This document shows, one piece after another, positions 1 through 6,436 of a stretch of 14,153 bases of DNA. The stretch's first letter is position 1, and each line of letters starts with the position of its first letter. The notes below the pieces were generated by a model. That model saw only the letters and a program-made list of their open reading frames with translations. It did no database searches and was not told where the DNA came from. Source of the DNA: DATEOR01 sp035273885 (GTDB lineage Bacteria; Actinomycetota; Thermoleophilia; Gaiellales; Gaiellaceae); the NCBI GenBank assembly GCA_035273885.1, contig DATEOR010000041.1:1-14153 (forward strand). Direction: 5' to 3'. Position numbers and translations under genes: made by a program.

Positions 1-39
1 TTGCTCGCTGAGCTGCGACAGCATCAGGTACTTCGGCAT
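1..39 (-). CDS. N-terminal fragment of a small protein, possibly GYD-like
   Basis: Only the first 13 codons are in the window, reading MPKYLMLSQLSEQ; the rest lies beyond position 1. The ATG at 39 is preceded by a strong Shine-Dalgarno, AGGAGGGCGG, which overlaps the stop codon of the membrane-protein gene upstream. The two genes are 8 nt apart and surely share a transcript. The opening MPKYL-L--L-E resembles the start of GYD-domain proteins, but 13 residues are too few to settle the family. That the gene exists is well supported; its identity is a guess. Confidence 0.6.
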   Translation of the reverse strand, partial: MPKYLMLSQLSEQ

Positions 40-47
40 CCGCCCTC

Positions 48-731
48 CTAGGTCTTCGGCTGCGGCGAGGATAACGCCCGCGCCTTCTGCTCGAAGTAGA
101 GCACGCTGAGCCCGAGGAAGAAGAACGGGCCGAGGACGCCGTTCGACAGCGCGCGCGCCGCCAGGCTGCCGTTGTCCCCGAAGCCGGTCAGAAGCGCACC
201 GAGGAACGGTCCGAAGAGCGCGTAGATGACGGCGAGCGCGGCGCTGACGCCGAGGACGTGCAGGAACTCGACGCGCGCCAGGTCGGTCGCGCGCGTGAGC
301 GCGAAGCCGATCTGGCCGAACCAGGACGTTCCCTCGGGAGCGCGCTCGATCATCGCGACGGGAATCGCAAGCCCGACGAACGAGATCCACGCCACCGAGA
401 AGAAGAGGATGAGCACGTCGACCACGCCCAGCACGAACGGGAGCGAGACGATGACGGTGAGCGGAAGGAGGACCGGCGCCCGCACTCCCGCCTGGGCCCA
501 GGCCTCGACGGCCGGGTCGCCAAGCGCGATCCGCGCCGCGACCGCCCAGCACACGGTCACCGCGGGCGCAACGATGAAGATCGCCACGAGCAGATGGCTG
601 ACCACGCCGATGAGCAGGATTGCGCCCGCGAGGAACGCGCCGATGCCGGCCGCCGCCCACAGCCGTTCGCCGTAGAGGCGGACGGTCTCGGCGAGGAGCT
701 CTCCGAGCTTCAGGGGGCGGTCGACGATCAT
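48..731 (-). CDS. Polytopic membrane protein, function unknown
   Basis: This is a 227-residue, strongly hydrophobic protein with about five to six predicted membrane spans (roughly residues 26-52, 53-70, 86-110, 112-127, 158-182 and 195-212). The cytosolic-looking start, VDRPLKLGELLAETVRLYGE, resembles the RPL-LGE-L-ET-RLY opening seen in actinobacterial proteins annotated as having a glycerophosphodiester phosphodiesterase membrane domain or DUF7847-like domain. That family suggestion is from memory and weak. No catalytic motif is visible. The chosen ATG at 731 lies 10 nt downstream of a TAGCGT hexamer on the minus strand, consistent with a very short leader. It is followed at 8 nt by the gene that runs off the left edge. 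It diverges from the acetyltransferase gene. Confidence 0.75.
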   Translation of the reverse strand: MIVDRPLKLGELLAETVRLYGERLWAAAGIGAFLAGAILLIGVVSHLLVAIFIVAPAVTVCWAVAARIALGDPAVEAWAQAGVRAPVLLPLTVIVSLPFVLGVVDVLILFFSVAWISFVGLAIPVAMIERAPEGTSWFGQIGFALTRATDLARVEFLHVLGVSAALAVIYALFGPFLGALLTGFGDNGSLAARALSNGVLGPFFFLGLSVLYFEQKARALSSPQPKT

Positions 732-741
732 GGAAGGCGGA

Positions 742-751
742 ACGCTACCCT
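742..751. promoter_or_regulatory. Overlapping divergent -10 elements
   Basis: The plus strand reads TACCCT at 746-751 and the minus strand reads TAGCGT over 747-742. Both fit TANNNT and share the central TA. The plus element ends 6 nt before the ATC that opens the acetyltransferase domain; the minus element ends 10 nt before the ATG of the membrane protein. Symmetric bidirectional promoters of this kind are known in bacteria. No convincing -35 was found for either direction. Confidence 0.45.
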
Positions 752-757
752 CCCCGC

Positions 758-1210
758 ATCGAGATCCGGCGCGAGACCTACGGGAGCGAGGCCGCGAGGG
801 CGCTCACGAACCCGCTCAAGGCCGAGCTCCTCGAGCGCCACGGACGACCTGGATCGGGCGGCGAGCCGTCCCCTTCGGACTTCGAGCCGCCGGACGGCGC
901 GTTCCTCGTCGGCTCCATCGACGGCATGGACGTGGCCTGCGGAGGCGTGTGCCGCTGCGACGCCGCCACGGCCGAGATCAGGCGCATGTACGTGCTGCAG
1001 GAGCACCGCGGCGCGGGGTTCTCCCGGCTGGTGCTCGCCGCGCTCGAGAACGAGGCCCGCCGGCTCGGCTACGCCTGCGTCCGGCTGGAGACCGGCGTCC
1101 ACCAGCATGAGGCGCTCGCGCTCTACCGCTCCTCCGGGTTCGCGGAGATCCCGCGCTACGGCCCGTACGTCGACGATGAGCTGAGCGTCTGCTTGGAGAA
1201 GCCGCTCTAG
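758..1210 (+). CDS. GNAT-family N-acetyltransferase
   Basis: This is a predicted acetyl-CoA-dependent N-acetyltransferase of unknown substrate. Motif A, the acetyl-CoA pyrophosphate-binding segment, reads RRMYVLQEHRGAGFSRLVL, with the expected RGAG turn. It is followed by a long helix (ALENEARRLGY) and the closing GNAT pattern ALALYRSSGF. The domain starts with IEIRRETYGSEAARAL, and family members usually open with MEIRRE or similar. Here that first codon is ATC at 758, exactly 6 nt after a TACCCT hexamer. No ATG, GTG, CTG or TTG exists in frame between 620 and this point; the only upstream option is a TTG at 620, deep inside the divergent gene. The gene ends in a CTAG that also holds the stop of the convergent LysE gene. 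The function is confident, the start is not. Confidence 0.8.
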   Translation: MEIRRETYGSEAARALTNPLKAELLERHGRPGSGGEPSPSDFEPPDGAFLVGSIDGMDVACGGVCRCDAATAEIRRMYVLQEHRGAGFSRLVLAALENEARRLGYACVRLETGVHQHEALALYRSSGFAEIPRYGPYVDDELSVCLEKPL

Positions 1211-1833
1211 CGTTCGGAGGAGGCGAGGCGCAGGCCGAGCGCCACGAGCACCGCTCCGGTCAACCCGTCGACGAAGCGACGGATGCGCGGCCGCTCGAAG
1301 ACCGTCTTCGCCCGCGCGACGGCAAGGGCATAGGCGGTGAGCCAGATCGCCGTCATCGCGCAGAAGCAGAGGCCGAGCGCGAGGAAGACCGCAAAGCGCG
1401 GCCCGGACTCTGGCGTGAACTGCGGCAGGAGGCTCGTGAAGAACACGGCCATCTTCGGATTGCCGAGATTGGAGACGACGCCTTGCCGGTACGCCTTGGC
1501 CGGCGACAGGCTGCCGGCCGGTCTCACGGCGCCGACCGCGTGCCCCGAGCGGCGTACCGCGTGCGCCAGCATCTGCCCGCCGAGGAAGACGAGGTAGATC
1601 GCGCCGGCGATCTTCACCGCCAGGAACGCGGGCTCGGAGGCGAGGAGGAGCGCAGTGATCCCGGCGCTCGCGGCGACGGTCCAGACGGCCTGCCCGGTGG
1701 AAACGCCGAGGGCGGTCAGCATCCCTGCGCGCCTCCCGCCGAGAAGCGTGCTGCGGATCGTGAGCGCTGTGTCCTGCCCCGGCGTGACGATCACGAGCGC
1801 CGAGACGCCCAGAAACGCGAGCAGCTCCTTCAT
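1207..1833 (-). CDS. LysE/RhtB-family amino-acid exporter
   Basis: This is a 208-residue inner-membrane protein with about six predicted spans. The family signature is clear: an N-terminal hydrophobic helix ending in TPGQDTALTIRSTLLGGRRAG (residues 17-37), and NPKMAVFFTSLLPQF near residues 126-140. LysE/RhtB proteins export amino acids or related small metabolites, and the substrate here cannot be read from sequence. Its ATG overlaps the TGA of clpB as ATGA, with no Shine-Dalgarno of its own visible, so translation is probably coupled to clpB. That makes it the last gene of the heat-shock chain. Its TAG stop lies in the same CTAG as the stop of the convergent acetyltransferase gene. Confidence 0.9.
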   Translation of the reverse strand: MKELLAFLGVSALVIVTPGQDTALTIRSTLLGGRRAGMLTALGVSTGQAVWTVAASAGITALLLASEPAFLAVKIAGAIYLVFLGGQMLAHAVRRSGHAVGAVRPAGSLSPAKAYRQGVVSNLGNPKMAVFFTSLLPQFTPESGPRFAVFLALGLCFCAMTAIWLTAYALAVARAKTVFERPRIRRFVDGLTGAVLVALGLRLASSER

Positions 1834-4310
1834 GCGCGCGCAGGCTCGCCGGCGCCGACCTTCTCGAAGGCCAGCTCGCCGTTCTGGGCGTCCACGCGGA
1901 TTCTGTCCCCGTCGGCGAAGTCGCCCTCGAGGAGCCGCATCGCGAGCGGGTTCTCGACCATCCGCTGCAGCGCGCGCTTGAGCGGACGGGCGCCGTACGT
2001 CGGGTCCCAGCCCGCCTCGGCCAGGGTCTCCTTCGCCGCATCCGTGAGCTCGAGCTGGATGCCGCGTTCAGCGAGCCGCGCGCGCAGCCGTTCGAGCTGC
2101 AGCTCGACGATCTCGGCGAGCTGCTCACGGGTGAGCGCCTGGAACTCGACGACCTCGTCCACGCGGTTCAGGAACTCTGGCCGGAAGTACTCCGTGAGCG
2201 CCTCGGCCGAGCGGATGTTGGAAGTCATGATGATGACGGTGTTCCGGAAGTCGACCGTCCGGCCCTGGCCGTCCGTCAACCGGCCGTCGTCGAGGATCTG
2301 CAGGAGCACGTCGAAGACCTCGGCGTGCGCCTTCTCGATCTCGTCGAGGAGGACGACCGAGTACGGGCGCCGCCGGACAGCCTCGGTCAGCTGCCCGCCT
2401 TCGTCATAGCCGACGTAGCCGGGCGGGGCGCCGACCAGGCGCGAGACCGTATGGCGCTCCTGGTACTCCGACATGTCCAGGCGAACGAGCGCGCGCTCGT
2501 CGTCGAACATGAACTCGGCGAGGGCGCGGGCGAGCTCCGTCTTCCCCACACCGGTCGGGCCGAGGAAGATGAAGGAGCCGATCGGCCGGTTGGGATCCTG
2601 CAGTCCCGTGCGAGCGCGGCGCAGCGCGTTGGCCACCGCCTCGACCGCCTCGGCCTGGCCAACGACACGCTGATGGAGCCGGTCCTCCATGTGGATGAGC
2701 TTCTCGGTCTCGCCTTCGAGCAGGCGCGAGACGGGAATGCCGGTCCAGCGGCCGACGACGGCGGCGACGTCGTCCTCGTCGACCTCTTCTTTCACCATCG
2801 GCTCGAATTCGGCCTGCTCGCGCTCGGCCAACTCGGTCTCGAGGGCCGGCAGCTCGCCGTAGCGGATCTCGGCGACGCGCTGGAGGTCGCCCTGCCGCTC
2901 GGCGCGCTCCGCCTCCATCCGCAGGTCGTCGATCTGCTGCGTGATCTCCTTCACGCGGTCGAGCGCCTCCTTCTCCTTCGCCCAGCGCGCGGCGAGCTCG
3001 TCGCGATTCGCCTTGGCGTCGGCGAGCTCGCGCTCGACCGGGTCGCGCACGTCCTTGGACTCCTTGCCCATCGCGGCGAGCTCGATCTCGAGCTGGCGCA
3101 CGCGGCGCTCCGCCTCGTCGAGCTCGAGCGGAGACGAGTCGATCTCCATGCGGAGGCGCGAGGCGGACTCGTCCACGAGGTCGATGGCCTTGTCGGGCAA
3201 CTGGCGGTCGGAGATGTAGCGGTCGGAGAGCACGGCAGCGGCGACGAGCGCAGCGTCTCGGATGCGGACGCCGTGGTGCGCCTCGTAGCGCTCCTTCAGG
3301 CCGCGGAGGATGGCGATCGTATCGGCGACGGACGGCTCGCCGACGAAGACCGGCTGGAAGCGGCGCTCGAGCGCGGCGTCCTTCTCGATGTGCTTGCGGT
3401 ACTCGTCCAGAGTCGTCGCACCGACCGCGCGGAGCTCGCCGCGCGCAAGCATCGGCTTCAGCATGTTCGCCGCGTCGACGGCGCCCTCGGCCGCACCCGC
3501 GCCGACGATGGTGTGGAGCTCGTCGATGAAGAGGATGATCTGGCCCTCGGCCTCCTTGATGTTCTCCAGGACCGCCTTCAGCCGTTCCTCGAACTCGCCC
3601 CGGTACTTCGAGCCCGCGAGAAGCGATCCGATGTCGAGCGCCCACACGCGCCGGCCCTTCAGGCCCTCGGGGACGTCGCCGGCGACGATGCGCTGGGCGA
3701 GGCCCTCGACGATCGCGGTCTTGCCGACGCCCGGGTCGCCGATGAGAACGGGGTTGTTCTTCGTCCGGCGAGAGAGCACCTGGATGACGCGGCGGATCTC
3801 CTCGTCGCGGCCGACGACCGGGTCGAGCTTCCCGGACTCGGCCAGCTCCGTGAGGTCGCGGCCGAACTTCTCGAGCGCCTGGTAGGAGCCCTCTGGATCC
3901 TGCGACGTGACACGCTGAGAGCCGCGCACGTCCTTGAGGGCGGCGAGCACCCTGTCGCGCGGGGCGACGTCGAGCGCGAGCAGGATGTGCTCCGTCGAGA
4001 CGTATTCGTCCTCGAGCTTGCGCATCTCCTCCTCGGCCTTGTCCAGCACCCGCGCGAACTCCGTCGAGGCGTGCGGCTGCTGGGACGAGCCCTGTACGGC
4101 CGGCTTCTGCGCGAGCTTCGCCTCGCACTCGGCGCGGAGCGACTCGACCGATTCCCCCGCTCGCTCGACGAGAGTCCGCGGAAGCTCCTGGTCGAGGAGC
4201 GCGATGCACAGGTGCTCGGGGTAGACCTCGGGATTGCCCCGGCGCCGCGCAAGCTCCTGCGCGGCGGCGACGGCCTCTCCTGACTTGATCGTCAGCCTGT
4301 TGAAGTCCAT
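1830..4310 (-). CDS. clpB: ClpB disaggregase (Hsp104 family)
   Basis: ClpB is a cytosolic hexameric AAA+ machine that pulls polypeptides out of aggregates together with DnaK, DnaJ and GrpE. The predicted product has 826 residues, a little short of the usual 850-870. Order of parts: Clp N-domain at about 1-145; AAA-1 with Walker A GDPGVGKT (191-198), pore loop KYRG (235-238) and Walker B IILFIDE (258-264); a coiled-coil middle domain at about 395-510; AAA-2 with Walker A GPTGVGKT (584-591), pore loop GYVGYDEGG (631-639) and Walker B VVLLDE (652-657). The C-terminal GARPLKRALQR is typical. The stretch between TSN (696-698) and FRPEFLNR (709-716) is shorter than in most ClpBs. The start MDFNRLT at 4310 matches family N-termini and has an AAAGGA Shine-Dalgarno; in-frame sequence further upstream is overprinted hspR. 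The gene overlaps the end of hspR by 19 nt. Confidence 0.97.
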   Translation of the reverse strand: MDFNRLTIKSGEAVAAAQELARRRGNPEVYPEHLCIALLDQELPRTLVERAGESVESLRAECEAKLAQKPAVQGSSQQPHASTEFARVLDKAEEEMRKLEDEYVSTEHILLALDVAPRDRVLAALKDVRGSQRVTSQDPEGSYQALEKFGRDLTELAESGKLDPVVGRDEEIRRVIQVLSRRTKNNPVLIGDPGVGKTAIVEGLAQRIVAGDVPEGLKGRRVWALDIGSLLAGSKYRGEFEERLKAVLENIKEAEGQIILFIDELHTIVGAGAAEGAVDAANMLKPMLARGELRAVGATTLDEYRKHIEKDAALERRFQPVFVGEPSVADTIAILRGLKERYEAHHGVRIRDAALVAAAVLSDRYISDRQLPDKAIDLVDESASRLRMEIDSSPLELDEAERRVRQLEIELAAMGKESKDVRDPVERELADAKANRDELAARWAKEKEALDRVKEITQQIDDLRMEAERAERQGDLQRVAEIRYGELPALETELAEREQAEFEPMVKEEVDEDDVAAVVGRWTGIPVSRLLEGETEKLIHMEDRLHQRVVGQAEAVEAVANALRRARTGLQDPNRPIGSFIFLGPTGVGKTELARALAEFMFDDERALVRLDMSEYQERHTVSRLVGAPPGYVGYDEGGQLTEAVRRRPYSVVLLDEIEKAHAEVFDVLLQILDDGRLTDGQGRTVDFRNTVIIMTSNIRSAEALTEYFRPEFLNRVDEVVEFQALTREQLAEIVELQLERLRARLAERGIQLELTDAAKETLAEAGWDPTYGARPLKRALQRMVENPLAMRLLEGDFADGDRIRVDAQNGELAFEKVGAGEPARA

Positions 4311-4684
4311 CTCGTCCTTTCGGGGAGGTCGTCGCCTTCTTGCCGATAGACGACGACCTCGCGCTTGTACTGTTTGTGCACGTTGCGAATCTCGTTGCGC
4401 AGCTCGCGCTCGAGCCGCTCGAGCCGCGCGCGCGCCTTGCCCAGCTCGTCCTCGAGCCGGATGACCGTCTCGACTCCGGCGAGGTTGAGCCCGAGCTCCG
4501 TGGTCAGCCGCTGGATGAGCCGGAGCCGCTCGAGGTCGGCCTCGGAGTAGAGGCGGGTGTTGCCCGGGGTGCGCTTGGGGCGCACAAGGCCCTTCGACTC
4601 GTAGATGCGAAGCGTCTGCGGATGCATGCCGACGATCTCGGCGGCGACGCTGATCATGTAACGGGGTCGCTCCTGCTCGGTCAC
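4292..4684 (-). CDS. hspR: HspR, MerR-family heat-shock repressor
   Basis: This is a 130-residue MerR-type regulator. The helix-turn-helix and wing occupy about residues 10-55 (VAAEIVGMHPQTLRIYESKG, then VRPKRTPGNTRLYSEADL). They are followed by LIQRLTTELGLNLAGVETV and a charged coiled-coil at about 77-105. This is the HspR arrangement. In Streptomyces and mycobacteria HspR represses the dnaK operon from HAIR inverted repeats, with DnaK as co-repressor, and genomic position agrees. The start is a GTG at 4684 with GGAG five bases upstream; it overlaps the stop of the preceding small membrane-protein gene as GTGA. A longer in-frame extension upstream is the shadow of that small gene. I found no clear HAIR site in front of dnaK. 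Confidence 0.92.
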   Translation of the reverse strand: MTEQERPRYMISVAAEIVGMHPQTLRIYESKGLVRPKRTPGNTRLYSEADLERLRLIQRLTTELGLNLAGVETVIRLEDELGKARARLERLERELRNEIRNVHKQYKREVVVYRQEGDDLPERTRWTSTG

Positions 4685-4854
4685 GGCCGCTCCATCCCAC
4701 GACCTCCGGTCCAGAGCGTCCACATGAGGGCGAGCGTGCTCGCAACCACGAGGATCACGGCGATCCACTGCAACACGGTGACCGTGGTCAGGAAGAGCCC
4801 GAGGGCGACGACGAGCGCGACCATGGCATAGAGGCGGAGCCGGCGGCGCGTCAC
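4681..4854 (-). CDS. 57-residue membrane protein between dnaJ and hspR
   Basis: This is a short gene squeezed between dnaJ and hspR. It starts at GTG 4854, overlapping the dnaJ stop (GTGA), and its TGA overlaps the GTG of hspR in the same way. The product starts MTRRRLRLYAMVALVVALGL. It has a basic N-terminus, then two hydrophobic stretches (about 10-28 and 30-48) separated by a Gln-Trp turn, and a short polar tail GGRGMERP. This predicts a two-span inner-membrane protein with its basic N-terminus inside. No family is recognised. The frame fills the space exactly between two real genes and keeps the 4-nt overlap seen elsewhere in the operon, which argues that it is translated. A role in membrane stress sensing is conceivable but not shown. 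Confidence 0.7.
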   Translation of the reverse strand: MTRRRLRLYAMVALVVALGLFLTTVTVLQWIAVILVVASTLALMWTLWTGGRGMERP

Positions 4855-5957
4855 GAGAACACCGTCTCTCTCGGATCGTCGTGCGCGACCTTCTGCAGGT
4901 TCTCAATCGCCTCGCGCTCGGCCTTCGAGAGCTTCGTCGGGACGGAGACGCGCAGGCGCGCGAGGAGGTCACCCTTGCCGCCGCCCTTGAGCTTGGGCGC
5001 CCCGCGGCCCTTGACCTTCAGCATCTTCCCGTCCTGCGAGCCCGCCGGCACCTTGAGCGCGACGCGGCCTTCCGGCGTGGGAATCTCCACGGTCGCCCCG
5101 AGCGCGGCCTCGGCATACGTGACGGGCACCTCGAGAACGAGGTCGGCGCCGCGGCGCTCGTAGAGAGGCGAAGCCGCCACGCGGGTCGTGACGATGAGAT
5201 CGCCGGCAGGGCCGCCGCTCGTCCCGGCTTCGCCCTTGCCCTTGAGGCGGATCTGCGTGCCGTCCTTGACCCCGGCCGGGATCTTGACCGTGTAGCGCTT
5301 CGTGCGCCGCTCCCGGCCGGAGCCGTGGCAGTTCCGGCACGGCTTCTCGATGACGGTCCCGTTGCCGTGGCAGCGCGGGCACGGACGGGAGAAGGCGAAG
5401 AAGCCCTCGTCCTCGGAGACCACCCCGCGGCCGCGGCATTCCGGGCAGATCTGCGGCGCGGTGCCCGGCTCGGCGCCGGTGCCGTGGCATGCCGAGCACG
5501 TGGTCTCGAGGTCGACCGGGATCTTCGTCTCGAGACCCTTGAGGGAGTCCTCGAAGGAGACGTTGACCGTCACTTCGACGTCGCGTCCGCGCTCACCGCG
5601 CTGTTGCCGCTGCGAGGACCTGCGCGGCCCGCCCGCGTTCCCAAAGATGTTTCCGAAGAGATCGCCGAGATCCCCGAGATCGCCGAGGTTCCCCGCCCAG
5701 CTGAAGTTGCCGCCGGCTCCGGGGCCCCCGCCGGCACCGCTGAAGATGCGTGGCCCCACCTGGTCGTACTGCTTGCGCTTCTCGGGATCCGAGAGGACGT
5801 CGTAGGCGCCCTGGATCTCCTTGAAACGCTCCTCCGCGGACTTGTCGCCCGGGTTCGTGTCCGGGTGGTATTGGCGCGCGAGCTTGCGGTAGGCCTTCTT
5901 GATCTCGTCCGCCGAGGCGCCCTTCGCGACGCCGAGGACCTCGTACAGATCCTTCAT
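4851..5957 (-). CDS. dnaJ: DnaJ co-chaperone (type A Hsp40)
   Basis: DnaJ delivers unfolded clients to DnaK and stimulates its ATPase. The product has 368 residues. The J-domain is at 1-66 with the essential HPD at 31-33. A Gly/Phe-rich segment at about 72-110 contains three LGD repeats (91-99). Four zinc-binding motifs follow: CSACHGTG (154-161), CPECRGRG (171-178), CPRCHGNG (193-200) and CRNCHGSG (207-214). The substrate-binding C-terminal domains run to about residue 345. It is a complete type A protein. The ATG overlaps the grpE stop as ATGA, and the stop overlaps the GTG of the 57-residue membrane gene. J-domain, G/F region and zinc motifs together make the call certain; a CbpA-like protein would lack the cysteines. 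Confidence 0.97.
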   Translation of the reverse strand: MKDLYEVLGVAKGASADEIKKAYRKLARQYHPDTNPGDKSAEERFKEIQGAYDVLSDPEKRKQYDQVGPRIFSGAGGGPGAGGNFSWAGNLGDLGDLGDLFGNIFGNAGGPRRSSQRQQRGERGRDVEVTVNVSFEDSLKGLETKIPVDLETTCSACHGTGAEPGTAPQICPECRGRGVVSEDEGFFAFSRPCPRCHGNGTVIEKPCRNCHGSGRERRTKRYTVKIPAGVKDGTQIRLKGKGEAGTSGGPAGDLIVTTRVAASPLYERRGADLVLEVPVTYAEAALGATVEIPTPEGRVALKVPAGSQDGKMLKVKGRGAPKLKGGGKGDLLARLRVSVPTKLSKAEREAIENLQKVAHDDPRETVFS

Positions 5958-6436
5958 TCGCCCTGGGACACCACGACTCGCGCCGGCCGGAGCACGCGGT
6001 CGCCGAGCCGGTAGCCCTTCTGCAGGACTTCGATGACGGAGCCGTCCTCCTGGTCGGAGGACTGCGAGAGGAGCGCCTCGTGAACGTGCGGGTCGAACTG
6101 CCCCTCGGTCTCGACCTCGACGAGGCCCTCGCGGGCGAGGGCCTCCAGCAGCTCGCGGTGGACGAGCCGGACCCCCTCTTCGAGCTTGGCCTCCTCGTGC
6201 TCCGCGGCGGCCTCGAGGGCGCGCTCGAGGTCGTCGAGAACCGGCAGGAGCTCCTTCACGAGGCGCTCGTGGGCACGCGCGACCAGCCCCTCCTGGTCGC
6301 GCGCAACCCGCTTGCGGTAGTTCTCGAAGTCGGCCGCGACGCGCTTGAGATCGTTCAGATACTCGTCACGCTCGCGTTCGACCTCGGCGAGCTTCTCCTC
6401 GAGCTCGGCGTTGTCGGTCGGGGCCTCCTCAGTCAT
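5954..6436 (-). CDS. grpE: GrpE nucleotide exchange factor
   Basis: GrpE releases ADP from DnaK and often acts as a thermosensor. The 160-residue product has the usual plan: an acidic N-terminal tail, a long coiled-coil at about 10-60 (including DLKRVAADFENYRKRVARDQ, the family signature), a four-helix dimer region, and a beta-wing ending GQFDPHVHEALL, then VIEVLQKGYRLGDRVLRPARVVVS. The ATG shares one base with the dnaK stop (TAATG), and its own TGA overlaps the dnaJ ATG. This is the canonical actinobacterial order dnaK-grpE-dnaJ. Confidence 0.97.
   Translation of the reverse strand: MTEEAPTDNAELEEKLAEVERERDEYLNDLKRVAADFENYRKRVARDQEGLVARAHERLVKELLPVLDDLERALEAAAEHEEAKLEEGVRLVHRELLEALAREGLVEVETEGQFDPHVHEALLSQSSDQEDGSVIEVLQKGYRLGDRVLRPARVVVSQGE

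Noticed and set aside
2325..4283. A 652-codon open frame on the plus strand, opposite clpB
   Set aside because: Same kind of shadow: repetitive Leu/Arg/Asp/Glu composition, no motif, fully covered by a conserved ClpB on the minus strand.
4311..4745. N-terminal extension of clpB by 145 codons
   Set aside because: The frame stays open, but this stretch encodes hspR and part of the small membrane gene in other frames. ClpB homologues start at the MDFNRLT position, which has its own Shine-Dalgarno.
4685..4972. Longer HspR starting inside dnaJ
   Set aside because: The 96 extra residues are Arg/Ser-rich shadow sequence. The GTG at 4684 has a Shine-Dalgarno and gives a normal HspR length.
5656..5690. 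Short tandem repeat in dnaJ as a possible repeat element
   Set aside because: It simply encodes three LGD units in the Gly/Phe region of DnaJ, which is naturally repetitive.
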